Shown: piece by piece, positions 46,982-56,439 of the stretch
Layout: every line of letters begins with the position of its first letter
Numbering within the stretch: the stretch's first letter is position 1
Assembly: GCF_963975415.1 (NCBI RefSeq)
Contig: NZ_CAXBGN010000002.1
Location: forward strand, 1-64,000
Length of the DNA stretch: 64,000 bases
Direction: 5' to 3'
DNA from: Kriegella sp963975415
GTDB lineage: Bacteria > Bacteroidota > Bacteroidia > Flavobacteriales > Flavobacteriaceae
The notes under the pieces: model-generated
The model's database searches: none
Seen by the model: the letters and a program-made list of their open reading frames with translations, nothing else
What the model was told of the DNA's origin: nothing
Made by a program: the position numbers and the translations under genes

Positions 46982-47341
46982 CTAACTTCCGCTGTATTTT
47001 TGTTTTAACCACACCTTTTGCAACTCTCTTTTTAAAATCAAAAAGGAAACCTGCTCGGCTATTTCGACCACATCGGTCACCTTAATATCCTTAAAAGATT
47101 TTTCAGGGACATCGACAATGTAAAGTAGATTAAGGTAGTCGCTAAATTTTTCAAGAATAAGCACGTAAATCTTCTCGTGCAAAATAGTTTTCAATGTTAT
47201 AGGATCTGAATTCGATGAAAATTCCATGGGAATATTTGCCAACCCAAAATCTTTCTGCAATTGGGCAACCATTTTACCATACAACTTATTTTTTGTTGCA
47301 CTCTGTAGGAGCTCGGTGCTATTTGCAAAATTCAAAACCAT
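46982..47341 (-). CDS. Conserved hypothetical protein
   Basis: A 119-residue soluble protein that I do not recognise. It looks alpha-helical with mixed charge (FANSTELLQSATKNKLYGKM at the start, LILKRELQKVWLKQKY at the end). It has no signal peptide, metal motif or membrane helix. It lies 109 bp downstream of galE on the same strand. Codon use and open frame look normal. Confidence 0.6.
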   Translation of the reverse strand: MVLNFANSTELLQSATKNKLYGKMVAQLQKDFGLANIPMEFSSNSDPITLKTILHEKIYVLILEKFSDYLNLLYIVDVPEKSFKDIKVTDVVEIAEQVSFLILKRELQKVWLKQKYSGS

Positions 47342-47450
47342 ACCCTATTTACGAAAATTTCTGACGATTGGTTTATGTCAAAAACCTTTATATGTACAAC
47401 CCAATACAGAAACCTTCTTTCGATTAATCTTCGATGTTGAATGTATCAAC

Positions 47451-48467
47451 CTAGCTTCGAATCTTTTGCTCCCATTCCCAGGCAGACTTCATGGCCTCAT
47501 CAAGGGTATAGGCCGATTTCCAACCTAAAACTTCATTAGCCTTGGTCGTATCGGCATAGGCCGTCGTAATATCACCGGGCCGCCTATCCACGATTTTATA
47601 ATTCAATTTCTTGCCAGAAACTTTTTCAAAACTTTGAATCACTTCCAATACACTGCTACCTTTACCCGTACCAACATTAAAAACCTCATAATTGTCTGAA
47701 TTTTTTTTATTTAAAAGTCGTTTCAATGCAATTACGTGTGCTTTTGCCAAATCTACCACATATATGTAGTCACGAATACAAGTACCATCTTCTGTGGGAT
47801 AATCGTCACCAAAAACCGAAAGCTGTTCTCGAAGTCCGGCGCCTGTCTGCGTTATAAAAGGTATTAAATTCTGTGGCACACCAATAGGCAATTCTCCAAT
47901 TTCTGTACTAGGGTGCGCTCCCATTGGGTTAAAATAACGAAGTGCAATGGCATTAAGGTTCGGGGTTACTTTACAGGTGTCAGCAATAATCTCCTCTCCC
48001 ATTTGTTTGGTATTGCCATAAGGCGATTCTGCCTGTTTGACCGGAGCATCCTCTGTTATGGGCATTTGATCGGCCTGGCCATAAACCGTACAAGACGAAC
48101 TAAAAATAAAACTGGCTTTACTCTTTTTTGAAAGTTCTTTAAGCAGATACACCAACGTACCAATATTGTTCTCATAGTATAAAAGCGGTTTTTCAACACT
48201 TTCCCCTACGGCCTTTGATGCAGCAAAATGAATAACTCCCACAACATCGGCATGTCTTTTAAAAAAATCCTCGACCTTCGCTTTTTCCTTTAGGTCCAAC
48301 TTTTCGAACAGGGGCTTTTTTCCTGTAATGGCGACAATGCCCTCCAATACATTTTCGGTAGAATTGGAGCAGTCATCAATAATGACCACCTCGAAACCTT
48401 CATTTTGAAGTTCGACAACAGTGTGCGAACCTATAAACCCGAGTCCTCCTGTTACAAGTATTTTCAT
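47451..48467 (-). CDS. galE: UDP-glucose 4-epimerase
   Basis: A 338-residue extended SDR. The NAD-binding motif is GGLGFIGSHTVVEL (residues 7-20). Catalytic Ser and Tyr-x-x-x-Lys are in FSSSCTVYG and ESPYGNTKQMGEE. Substrate loops NAIALRYFNPMGAHPS and EDGTCIRDYIYVVDLA match GalE. It interconverts UDP-glucose and UDP-galactose for the Leloir route and surface glycans. It lies 28 bp after the aminotransferase gene on the same strand. Confidence 0.95.
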   Translation of the reverse strand: MKILVTGGLGFIGSHTVVELQNEGFEVVIIDDCSNSTENVLEGIVAITGKKPLFEKLDLKEKAKVEDFFKRHADVVGVIHFAASKAVGESVEKPLLYYENNIGTLVYLLKELSKKSKASFIFSSSCTVYGQADQMPITEDAPVKQAESPYGNTKQMGEEIIADTCKVTPNLNAIALRYFNPMGAHPSTEIGELPIGVPQNLIPFITQTGAGLREQLSVFGDDYPTEDGTCIRDYIYVVDLAKAHVIALKRLLNKKNSDNYEVFNVGTGKGSSVLEVIQSFEKVSGKKLNYKIVDRRPGDITTAYADTTKANEVLGWKSAYTLDEAMKSAWEWEQKIRS

Positions 48468-48495
48468 TTTTATCTAGTTTAATTTTATGGATTGG

Positions 48496-49650
48496 TTATT
48501 TATTAACAAATTCAATCACTGTGCTGGTAATATATGCGATTTGCTCATCGTCCAATTCGGTGTGCATGGGTAGCGAAATCACTTCTTTCACCAACTGATT
48601 GGTAACAGGAAAATCGGCTTCAGTATATCGCTCATCGGCGTAAGCCTTTTGTTTATGCAACGGGATAGGATAATACACACCACAGGGTATCCCTACCTCC
48701 CCAAGACGTTGTACCAAAGCATCGCGTTTGCCGTTGGTAATTCGCAGGGTATATTGATGGAAAACATGACAATTGCAGTTTTCACAAATCTCGTCGCCTT
48801 CGCATACCGTTTTTGGTACAATAATGTGCTCTTGGGCCTCAAACGCTTTGGAGTACTTTCTAGCGGCTTCTCTTCTAGCTGCGTTGTATGCGTCTAAGTT
48901 AGGTAGTTTGGCACGTAAAACTGCCGCTTGTATCGAATCCAATCGTGAATTTACACCGACCACATCATGATGATATCGTTCATACATCCCGTGATTTACA
49001 ATTCCCCTTAGCGTATGGGCCAATTCGGCATCGTTCGTAAAAATCGCTCCTCCGTCACCATAACATCCTAAGTTTTTAGATGGAAAAAACGATGTAGCAC
49101 TTACATGCCCTAAAGATCCCGCTTTTCGTTTCGTACCATTCTTAGAAACATAATCTGCACCAATAGCCTGGGCATTGTCTTCAATTACATACAGGTCATG
49201 CTTTTGGGCCAGTTCAAGAATGGCATCCATATCGGCACATTGGCCAAAAAGATGTACGGGAACAATGGCTTTGGTTTTTGGTGTAATGGCCTTTTCAATA
49301 GCCTTTATATCAATATTAAAAGTGTCTGGATCTACATCGACCAAAACCGGTGTCAATTGCAATAGTGCAATGACCTCAACGGTGGCTGCGAAAGTAAAGT
49401 CGGCGGTAATAACCTCATCGCCCGGCTGAAGACCCAATCCCATCATGGCAATCTGAAGGGCATCGGTACCGTTGGCACAAGGAATGACATGAGCAATATC
49501 TAAATAGCTTTCAAGTTCTGCCTGAAAAGAATGAACTTCAGGCCCATTGATAAATGCCGAACTCTCCAAAACCCCTGAAATAGCCGAATTAACTTGTTCC
49601 TGAATACCTTGGTATTGCCCATTAAGGTCTACCATTTGAATTTTCTTCAT
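48496..49650 (-). CDS. DegT/DnrJ/EryC1/StrS family sugar aminotransferase
   Basis: A 384-residue PLP enzyme. The PLP Lys is Lys192 in ATSFFPSKNLGCYGDGG, with GTDALQIAMMGLGLQPGDEV and VIEDNAQAIGADY contributing the Asp and Gln contacts. The family transfers an amino group to nucleotide-linked keto-sugars used in surface polysaccharides. Closest in feel to the WbpE/PglE type, but the sugar cannot be told. It forms a probable operon with galE. Confidence 0.92.
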   Translation of the reverse strand: MKKIQMVDLNGQYQGIQEQVNSAISGVLESSAFINGPEVHSFQAELESYLDIAHVIPCANGTDALQIAMMGLGLQPGDEVITADFTFAATVEVIALLQLTPVLVDVDPDTFNIDIKAIEKAITPKTKAIVPVHLFGQCADMDAILELAQKHDLYVIEDNAQAIGADYVSKNGTKRKAGSLGHVSATSFFPSKNLGCYGDGGAIFTNDAELAHTLRGIVNHGMYERYHHDVVGVNSRLDSIQAAVLRAKLPNLDAYNAARREAARKYSKAFEAQEHIIVPKTVCEGDEICENCNCHVFHQYTLRITNGKRDALVQRLGEVGIPCGVYYPIPLHKQKAYADERYTEADFPVTNQLVKEVISLPMHTELDDEQIAYITSTVIEFVNK

Positions 49651-49741
49651 AACTAGGAATTAGAATGCCCCGGCAAAAATACAAAATGCCTATCAATGAT
49701 ATTGTCGAAAGAAGTGTAATTTAGCCACAAAGAATTTCACA

Positions 49742-50980
49742 GTGTATTTTATATACGATCTTATAGTGCGTATTTCGTGGGGACTGCTCATATTTATTGC
49801 CAATTTCAACAATAAAATCAAGCTTTTCGTCAATGGGAGAAAAAATACATTCCCTAAACTAAGGGATGCATTTAACAAAAACGATCAAATAATTTGGATG
49901 CATGTGGCTTCCCTTGGAGAATTTGAACAAGGCCTACCAATACTCAAAAAAATAAAACAGGATTATCCGTCCTTTAAAGTTTTGGTTACTTTTTTTTCAC
50001 CCTCTGGCTTTGAGGTGAAAAAGAACACACCAGATGCAGATGTGGTTACCTACCTTCCGATGGATACGATTAAAAATGCCCGTAAGTTCGTCTCCCTCGT
50101 TAACCCTAAACTTGTTATTTTTGTTAAATACGAGATTTGGCCCAACTATCTTAGGGAGTTACGAAAAAAGCTAGTTCCGACACTTTTGATTTCGGCTATC
50201 TTCAGGGAAAGGCAAATTTATTTCAGGGGGTATGGTGGCTTTATGCGTGATGCATTACGTGTTTTCGACCATTTTTTTGTTCAAGACGAAAAGTCTCAAC
50301 AGCTGCTGAAATCAATTCAGATAACCAATGTATCGGTAAGTGGGGATACAAGGCTCGATCGTGTTTCCGAAATTCTTAATCGCGATAATTCATTGTCGTT
50401 TATGGATCAGTTCAAAAAAGACCGCTTGTGTTTTGTCGCGGGAAGCACTTGGCCTGAAGATGAGGCCATACTTATAGACTACATCAATAATTCACCCAAA
50501 AACTTCAAATATGTACTAGCGCCGCACACCCTCAAAACAGATAAAATTCTTGGACTGACAGGAGCTATATCAAAGAAAAAGGTGCTTTATTCCAAAATGG
50601 ACGAACGTACCTTGGGCGATTATGATGTGCTCATCGTTGACACCATAGGTCTTTTGACCAAAATTTATAGCTATGCCGATATCGCTTATGTAGGCGGTGG
50701 TTTTGCAACTGGCCTACACAACACCTTGGAACCCGCAGTATTTGGCATCCCTGTGATTATCGGCCCACAATACAAAGGCTTCAAAGAGGCTGAGGAATTG
50801 GTGGCTCAAAAAGGAATTCTTACAATAACCGACCAATGGACCTTCGGTGAGCTTCAAAAAAAACTACTCGATGATCCCGAATATCGCATAAAGACCGGTG
50901 CGACAAATGCAGCTTACATTGCAAAGAACAAGGGGGCAAGTATTCAAATCATGTCTTATATACAGGGCGTATTAAAATAG
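49742..50980 (+). CDS. waaA: 3-deoxy-D-manno-octulosonic acid (Kdo) transferase
   Basis: A 412-residue GT30 enzyme that adds Kdo to lipid A precursor at the inner membrane. It has an N-terminal membrane helix (IVRISWGLLIFIANF), the catalytic Glu region HVASLGEFEQGLPIL, FVKYEIWPNYL, CFVAGSTWPEDEAILI, the GGxFxxGLHN motif as VGGGFATGLHNTLEPAVFG, and ends normally. The start is GTG at 49742, where the family N-terminus fits. It diverges from the aminotransferase gene, with 91 bp between. Confidence 0.94.
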   Translation: MYFIYDLIVRISWGLLIFIANFNNKIKLFVNGRKNTFPKLRDAFNKNDQIIWMHVASLGEFEQGLPILKKIKQDYPSFKVLVTFFSPSGFEVKKNTPDADVVTYLPMDTIKNARKFVSLVNPKLVIFVKYEIWPNYLRELRKKLVPTLLISAIFRERQIYFRGYGGFMRDALRVFDHFFVQDEKSQQLLKSIQITNVSVSGDTRLDRVSEILNRDNSLSFMDQFKKDRLCFVAGSTWPEDEAILIDYINNSPKNFKYVLAPHTLKTDKILGLTGAISKKKVLYSKMDERTLGDYDVLIVDTIGLLTKIYSYADIAYVGGGFATGLHNTLEPAVFGIPVIIGPQYKGFKEAEELVAQKGILTITDQWTFGELQKKLLDDPEYRIKTGATNAAYIAKNKGASIQIMSYIQGVLK

Positions 50981-51132
50981 TTTGAAAATAGAAGCAATTT
51001 CAAAATTGCTTCTTGACCACATTTTAGATTTTGTACAATTGGCCTAAACACTCCGTTTTGCGCGACATTGCCAATCTTTTATTTTACTGTGCATTTTTTT
51101 GTTAGTTTTACAAAAACCGTAAACCCAAACAA

Positions 51133-52488
51133 ATGAACTCAAAACTTTTTCGAATATCGCTCACAGCTGCACTCTCAGGTTTTTTATTCGGATTTGATAC
51201 TGTTGTCATCAGTGGTGCCAATTTACCCATAAAAGAACTTTGGGATACCACGCCTTGGTTCCACGGCACGTTCATTATGTCTATGGCACTATGGGGAACA
51301 GTAGTTGGGTCACTTTTTGGCGGAATACCTTGTGATCGATTTGGAAGGAAAAAGACTTTATTTTGGATTGGTATTCTTTATGCTGTTTCAGCAATTGGAT
51401 CGGGCATAGCCACCGACCCCTATATGTTTTCGTTTTTCAGGTTTATAGGCGGCTTAGGTGTTGGCGCCTCTTCTGTCGCAGCCCCCATTTATATCTCTGA
51501 AATTTCCTCTCCTGAAAACAGAGGAAAACTGGGTGCACTTTACCAATTCAATCTTGTATTGGGTATTTTAATTGCGTTCATTTCAAACTACTTGCTACAA
51601 GGTGTTGGCGGCAGCAGCGACTGGCGATGGATGTTAGGTGTCGAGGCCATTCCTGCACTCCTATACACACTCATGGTTTTGAGCATACCCAACAGCCCAA
51701 GATGGCTGGCCATTTCCAAAGGAGATGATGAAGGCGCTCTTGCCACCTTAAAATTAATTTACAATGAAAATCAAGCACTTAACAAATTGCAAGAAATAAA
51801 AGAGAGCATATCGACCCAAAACATGAAAGAGAAACTCTTCTCCGGCCGTTACAAAACACCACTTTTACTAGCTTTTTTAATTGCCTTTTTCAACCAGTTA
51901 TCCGGTATTAATTTTATTTTATACTATGCCCCTGAAATTCTTGAACGCGCTGGCTTGGCTGCACAAGAATCGCTATTCAGTTCGATATCGATAGGTATTG
52001 TGAACCTGATTTTTACATTTGTGGGCGTATGGCTAATTGATAGGTTAGGCAGAAAGCAACTTATGAAAATAGGTTCTTTTGGCTACATCATTAGCTTGAG
52101 TATGGTTGGTTGGTGCTTCTATTCAGGGGCCAGCTCCGCTTTGCTTCTCACTTTCATACTTATTTTTATCGCTTCTCACGCCGTCGGGCAGGGGGCTGTA
52201 ATCTGGGTGTTTATTTCAGAAATATTTCCAAATAAGGTACGGGCTTATGGTCAATCATGGGGCACAGGAACACATTGGGTATTTGCCGCGATCATTACCT
52301 TGGTCACACCTATTTTCTTAGATGCCGAAAATGGTATTTTCAAAGACAATCCTTGGCCAATATTTATCTTTTTTGCCTTTATGATGGTATTACAATTGCT
52401 TTTCGTGCTTTTCATTATGCCAGAGACCAAAGGTGTATCGTTAGAGGAACTCAGCAAAAAGTTAAGCGGAAAGCCTACAAAGAATTAA
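51133..52488 (+). CDS. Sugar porter family MFS transporter
   Basis: A 451-residue, twelve-helix sugar:proton symporter or facilitator of the SP family. Signatures: LSGFLFGFDTVVISGA, GGIPCDRFGRKKTLFW, PNSPRWLAISKGD, FNQLSGINFILYYAPEILER (QLSGIN is the sugar-binding helix 7), DRLGRKQLMKIG and MPETKGVSLEEL. Likely substrates are hexoses or pentoses. It is a single gene; no catabolic enzyme adjoins it. Confidence 0.93.
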   Translation: MNSKLFRISLTAALSGFLFGFDTVVISGANLPIKELWDTTPWFHGTFIMSMALWGTVVGSLFGGIPCDRFGRKKTLFWIGILYAVSAIGSGIATDPYMFSFFRFIGGLGVGASSVAAPIYISEISSPENRGKLGALYQFNLVLGILIAFISNYLLQGVGGSSDWRWMLGVEAIPALLYTLMVLSIPNSPRWLAISKGDDEGALATLKLIYNENQALNKLQEIKESISTQNMKEKLFSGRYKTPLLLAFLIAFFNQLSGINFILYYAPEILERAGLAAQESLFSSISIGIVNLIFTFVGVWLIDRLGRKQLMKIGSFGYIISLSMVGWCFYSGASSALLLTFILIFIASHAVGQGAVIWVFISEIFPNKVRAYGQSWGTGTHWVFAAIITLVTPIFLDAENGIFKDNPWPIFIFFAFMMVLQLLFVLFIMPETKGVSLEELSKKLSGKPTKN

Positions 52489-52627
52489 CCGCTATCTAGT
52501 TCAGTTGAACGAATTAATTGACAATTTACCGAACAAACGCACTAAACCCATCCTACACTGTAAAATACTGGAACAGAAATACATAGTTTACATATTTTTT
52601 TTATAAATTGGGATAAACAATAAGATC

Positions 52628-52756
52628 ATGGAAAATGAACTATCTTTTGGCACGAGAATGTTAAATGGATTTCTTACCATTATGGTCGTGGTTTTGATAG
52701 GCATATTGTTATCGGTGGTTATCGGTCTCATTTTGGCCGGTATCGGCATTCTTTAA
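52628..52756 (+). CDS. Small single-helix membrane protein (42 residues)
   Basis: A short gene reading MENELSFGTRMLNGF, then one hydrophobic helix (LTIMVVVLIGILLSVVIGLI), then LAGIGIL. Helix and charged N-terminus form a clear membrane peptide, and a terminator-like hairpin follows within 80 bp. It may be a small regulatory or structural peptide; no family was recognised. Expression is not proven by sequence alone. Confidence 0.5.
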   Translation: MENELSFGTRMLNGFLTIMVVVLIGILLSVVIGLILAGIGIL

Positions 52757-52833
52757 CATGCAAAAAATCAAGGTCATCTTTAAAGACCAAGGGAACATTC
52801 ACAATTTGGAAATTGACTTTAACAATATCCGCA

Positions 52834-52866
52834 GGGACTCTTTATTTTTTAAAGGGTCTTTTTTAT
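52834..52866 (+). terminator. Terminator after the small membrane protein
   Basis: Stem 52836-52843 with 52851-52858 (one G-T pair) is followed by TTTTTT. Confidence 0.6.
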
Positions 52867-53157
52867 GCTTTTTACCATCAAGAATTCATGTCGAAATATT
52901 GGTTACATCAACTTCACAACCCTTGCCTTTAAAACGGGAACTTGCCCTTCTTGTAAATCATTTCCTAAAATCAACACACGCCTATCGGCCAAATCATTAC
53001 GTCCCTCATATTTTTACCAGACCTAATTCATTGCAGCAGACCCTAAAGATAAATACTAGATAGTGTTTACAAAGATGTTCAGTTACGTTAGTTTTTTTAT
53101 AATTTAGAGCGCACCAAAAATGAGGCACGCTTTTAACTTTGAATTTTAACAAGAAGA
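52867..53157. other. Intergenic region before the sugar dehydrogenase cluster
   Basis: No convincing gene. An open frame from 52758 to 53063 crosses the terminator above and has no recognisable protein features. The promoter of the plus-strand sugar arm should lie here. Confidence 0.5.
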
Positions 53158-54165
53158 ATGAAATATATTGTATGTGAAGAACCAGGAACATTTCTAATAA
53201 AAGAAAAAGAGATTCCTGTAAGAAAGGCCAAAGAAGCGCTCTTAAAAGTCAATAAAGTAGGTATTTGCGGTACCGACCTGCATGCTTTCTCTGGCAACCA
53301 AGCCTTTTTTACCTACCCTAGAATCTTGGGGCATGAATTAGCCTGTGAAGTTGTTGAAATCGATGATAATGAGCAGGGTATAAAAGCCGGTGACAATGTT
53401 GTGGTAATGCCTTATCTCAGTTGTGGCACCTGTGTTGCCTGCCGAAATGGAAAAACGAATTGCTGCACCGATATTGCAGTTCTGGGCATACATACCGATG
53501 GGGGCATGCAAGAGCATATTACCGTTCCTAGTGACATTTTATTGCCGGCCAACCAATTATCGGATGACGAAATGGCCATCGTTGAACCATTGGCCATAGG
53601 GGCACATGCCGTACGCCGCGCCAGAGTACAAAAAGACGAGACTGTGGTAGTTGTCGGTTGCGGCCCTATTGGAATAGGCATTATAAAACTGGCACAGATT
53701 GCCGGGGCGAGCGTTATCGCCATGGATGTGAACGATAACCGCTTAGCCTACGCAAAAGATGAAATCGGTGCCGACTATGTCGTCAATGTAACTGGCGACC
53801 CCGTAGCCCGAATAAAAGAAATAACTAATGGCGATATGGCCACTGCGGTCTTTGATGCCACCGGGTTCAAAGGAGCCTTAGAAAGGGGCACTGATTACAT
53901 GGCCCATGGTGGGCGATATATACTCGTAGGCCTATCGAAAGGAGAACTCACCTTTACCCACCCCGCGATTCACGCCAAAGAAACAACGATCATTTGTAGT
54001 AGAAATGCCACAACAGAAGATTTCGAACATGTTATCAATGTTATTAACCAATTTCCTACCGAATCATTTGTAACACACAATGTACCCTTTACAGAAATGA
54101 TAGCAAATTTCGAAAGTTGGACCAAACCCGAAACTGGCGTTATAAAAGCAACCGTTAAATTCTAA
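53158..54165 (+). CDS. Zinc-dependent alcohol dehydrogenase (MDR), sugar type
   Basis: A 335-residue medium-chain dehydrogenase. Catalytic zinc: GICGTDLHAF and GHE in RILGHELACEV. Structural zinc: four cysteines in CGTCVACRNGKTNCC. The NAD-binding motif is VVVGCGPIGIGIIKLAQIAG. It resembles the RspB/YjjN and L-threonine-dehydrogenase-like group, which oxidise secondary alcohols of sugar acids or sugars. Within this cluster it could oxidise L-fucose, L-galactose or a derived acid; the exact step is inference. It precedes the SDR gene by 117 bp. Confidence 0.85.
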   Translation: MKYIVCEEPGTFLIKEKEIPVRKAKEALLKVNKVGICGTDLHAFSGNQAFFTYPRILGHELACEVVEIDDNEQGIKAGDNVVVMPYLSCGTCVACRNGKTNCCTDIAVLGIHTDGGMQEHITVPSDILLPANQLSDDEMAIVEPLAIGAHAVRRARVQKDETVVVVGCGPIGIGIIKLAQIAGASVIAMDVNDNRLAYAKDEIGADYVVNVTGDPVARIKEITNGDMATAVFDATGFKGALERGTDYMAHGGRYILVGLSKGELTFTHPAIHAKETTIICSRNATTEDFEHVINVINQFPTESFVTHNVPFTEMIANFESWTKPETGVIKATVKF

Positions 54166-54282
54166 GTTTCAAAGCTGAAAAGATAAGCAAACAAAATATG
54201 ATTGTTCTGACCTAACTTGGCACACTTATCTCTAAATAGGGACAGAACGGATAGCTAATAGAATAAATAAACTACAATACAT

Positions 54283-55074
54283 ATGGATTTAGGCCTAAAA
54301 GGAAAAGTGGTCGTTATTAGTGGAGCCGCCGGGATAAAAGGAAGCATTGGCGAAACCATTTTACAGTCATTGGCAAATGAAGGCGCAACACCTGCAATAA
54401 TAGATCGAAATTCCCGTGGTTTCGGTTATGCGGAAGGACTTCAAAAAAAAGGAATTGATGCTTCATTTTTTCAGACAGACGTAACCGACCCCGAACAGAT
54501 AAAAATAGCCATGGATGGTGTCATCGATAAATATGGCCGCATTGATGTAGTTATCAACAATGTAGGCGTTAACGATGGTGTAGGGCTCGATGCCTCTTAT
54601 GAGGAGTTTATGAACTCTTTAAAGTTGAACTTAGTCAGCTATTTTCTAATTGTAAAACATGCACTCCCCTTGTTGATAGCCTCGAAAGGGAACATTTTGA
54701 ACATTGGCTCAAAGGTTGCCCTCACAGGACAGGGAGGAACTTCAGGGTATGCCGCAGGAAAAGGTGGCGTACTTGGTCTTACCCGCGAATGGGCAGTCGA
54801 CCTCATAAAGTATGGCATTCGTTCTAATGCAATAATTATTGCCGAAAGCTGGACCCCTGCCTATGACAATTGGATAAAAACCTTGGAAAATGGAGCCGAA
54901 AAATTAAAATCCATCGTTAAAAAAATACCCTTGGAGAATCGAATGACTACTCCTCAGGAAATTGCCGATACCTGTCTTTTCGCTATTTCTGAAAAATCAT
55001 CGCATACCACAGGTCAATTCATCACAATTGATGGTGGCTATGTACATTTAGACCGATCATTATTGACCGAATAA
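54283..55074 (+). CDS. SDR family oxidoreductase, probable L-fucose dehydrogenase
   Basis: A 263-residue classical SDR. The nucleotide site is a variant (VVVISGAAGIKGSIG), with VINNVGVNDGVGLDASYEEF in place of the usual NNAG, Ser in NIGSKVALTGQGGTSG and the catalytic YAAGK. TREWAVDLIKYGIRSNAI, AESWTPAYDNWIKT and the C-terminal DGGYVHLDRSL closely match known L-fucose dehydrogenases from proteobacterial fucose clusters, as I recall them. It would give L-fucono-lactone from L-fucose, and may also accept L-galactose or D-arabinose. FucP-like permease follows by 35 bp. Confidence 0.8.
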   Translation: MDLGLKGKVVVISGAAGIKGSIGETILQSLANEGATPAIIDRNSRGFGYAEGLQKKGIDASFFQTDVTDPEQIKIAMDGVIDKYGRIDVVINNVGVNDGVGLDASYEEFMNSLKLNLVSYFLIVKHALPLLIASKGNILNIGSKVALTGQGGTSGYAAGKGGVLGLTREWAVDLIKYGIRSNAIIIAESWTPAYDNWIKTLENGAEKLKSIVKKIPLENRMTTPQEIADTCLFAISEKSSHTTGQFITIDGGYVHLDRSLLTE

Positions 55075-55109
55075 TCAAAACCAACTTAATAACAACAGTA
55101 TATAACTCT

Positions 55110-56426
55110 ATGGAAAACGCAAATAACATCCCGGTAGTCTCTAAAAAAGTGCTATTGCCCTTTATACTTATCACCTCCTTATTTGCCCTGTGGGGATTTG
55201 CCAACGACATTACCAACCCCATGGTTTCTGCCTTCAAAAAAGTATTGGAACTAAACAACACACAGGCATCATGGGTTCAAATGGCTTTTTATGGTGGTTA
55301 TTTTACCATGGCGTTTCCTGCCGCAATCTTTATAAAAAAATATAGTTATAAAAAAGGAATTCTTGCAGGTTTAGTCTTATATGCAATTGGGGCCTTATTG
55401 TTCTATCCCGCGGCCGCATATGCTGAATTTGGCTTTTTTCTAGCCGCACTTTACATACTGACCTTTGGTCTTGCTTTTCTTGAAACCACCGCTAACCCGT
55501 TCATTCTTGCTATGGGTGATGAGCGCACGGCGACACGAAGATTAAACCTTGCACAAGCTTTTAACCCTATAGGAGCCCTTTCTGGATTATTTATTGCACA
55601 GGCCTTTATTTTAGGTTCCTTGCAATCAGATGATATTGACGCCAATGGCAATGCCGTGTATGACACGCTTTCTGAATCTGCGAAAGCAGCGGTACGAACG
55701 TCCGATTTAATGGTCATTAGAAACCCGTATGTTATACTCGGGCTATTTGTACTTATTATGCTTGTTGTCATTGCAGTAGTAAAAATGCCAGAAAGTAAAG
55801 ATGAAGGCAGTGAGTCCGTAGGAATAGGTGTCAAAAGACTTTTTAAAAACAAGCGATTTGTAGAGGGTGTTATCGCTCAAATGTTCTATGTTGGAGCACA
55901 GATTATGTGTTGGACGTATATCTATCAATATGCAGAAACACTTGGCATCGACAATAGAGATGCTGTTACGTATGCCTACATTGCACTTATTCTCTTTTTG
56001 ATCGGCCGTTGGATAGCCACCTATATGATGAAATATTTCGACTCGGGACGGTTATTGATGCTCTTTTCAATTGGAGCCATAGTATTTACCCTAGGCGCGA
56101 TTTTCATTCAAGGAATGACCGGTCTTTACTCTTTGGTCGGTATTTCTCTTTGTATGTCGCTCATGTTTCCAACGATTTATGGCATCGCTCTCCAGGGGGT
56201 AGGTGACGACGCCAAGTATGGCGCTGCGTTTTTAGTTATGGCTATTGTGGGTGGTGCCATCATGCCTGTGCTACAAGGTGCAATTTTGGATCTGGGTGGA
56301 GACGGTTATGCCGATATCGAAATTTTAGGAGTTCCAGAAGTAAATTTTTCGTTCGTTTTGCCGCTTATCTGCTTTTTTGTTGTGGCTGCATACGGCTACA
56401 GAACCCATAAAATTCATACATACTAA
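55110..56426 (+). CDS. FucP-like sugar:proton symporter (MFS)
   Basis: A 438-residue, twelve-helix transporter of the FucP family: FALWGFANDITNPMVSAFKK (Asn-Asp as in FucP), SWVQMAFYGGYFTMAFPAA, and FLETTANPFILAMGDERTAT, where the Glu matches the functional Glu of E. coli FucP. It takes up L-fucose, or galactose/glucose in related GluP members. It sits between the fucose-dehydrogenase-like SDR and the mutarotase, supporting 6-deoxyhexose or galactose-type import. Confidence 0.88.
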   Translation: MENANNIPVVSKKVLLPFILITSLFALWGFANDITNPMVSAFKKVLELNNTQASWVQMAFYGGYFTMAFPAAIFIKKYSYKKGILAGLVLYAIGALLFYPAAAYAEFGFFLAALYILTFGLAFLETTANPFILAMGDERTATRRLNLAQAFNPIGALSGLFIAQAFILGSLQSDDIDANGNAVYDTLSESAKAAVRTSDLMVIRNPYVILGLFVLIMLVVIAVVKMPESKDEGSESVGIGVKRLFKNKRFVEGVIAQMFYVGAQIMCWTYIYQYAETLGIDNRDAVTYAYIALILFLIGRWIATYMMKYFDSGRLLMLFSIGAIVFTLGAIFIQGMTGLYSLVGISLCMSLMFPTIYGIALQGVGDDAKYGAAFLVMAIVGGAIMPVLQGAILDLGGDGYADIEILGVPEVNFSFVLPLICFFVVAAYGYRTHKIHTY

Positions 56427-56439
56427 TAAAAACAGCACC

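Noticed and set aside
50990..51013. Inverted repeat after waaA as a terminator
   Set aside because: The loop would be only 2 nt and no T run follows, so support is weak.
52758..53063. Plus-strand open frame of 101 codons after the small membrane peptide
   Set aside because: It runs through a terminator hairpin with a T run at 52834-52866 and shows no protein-like pattern or family motif.
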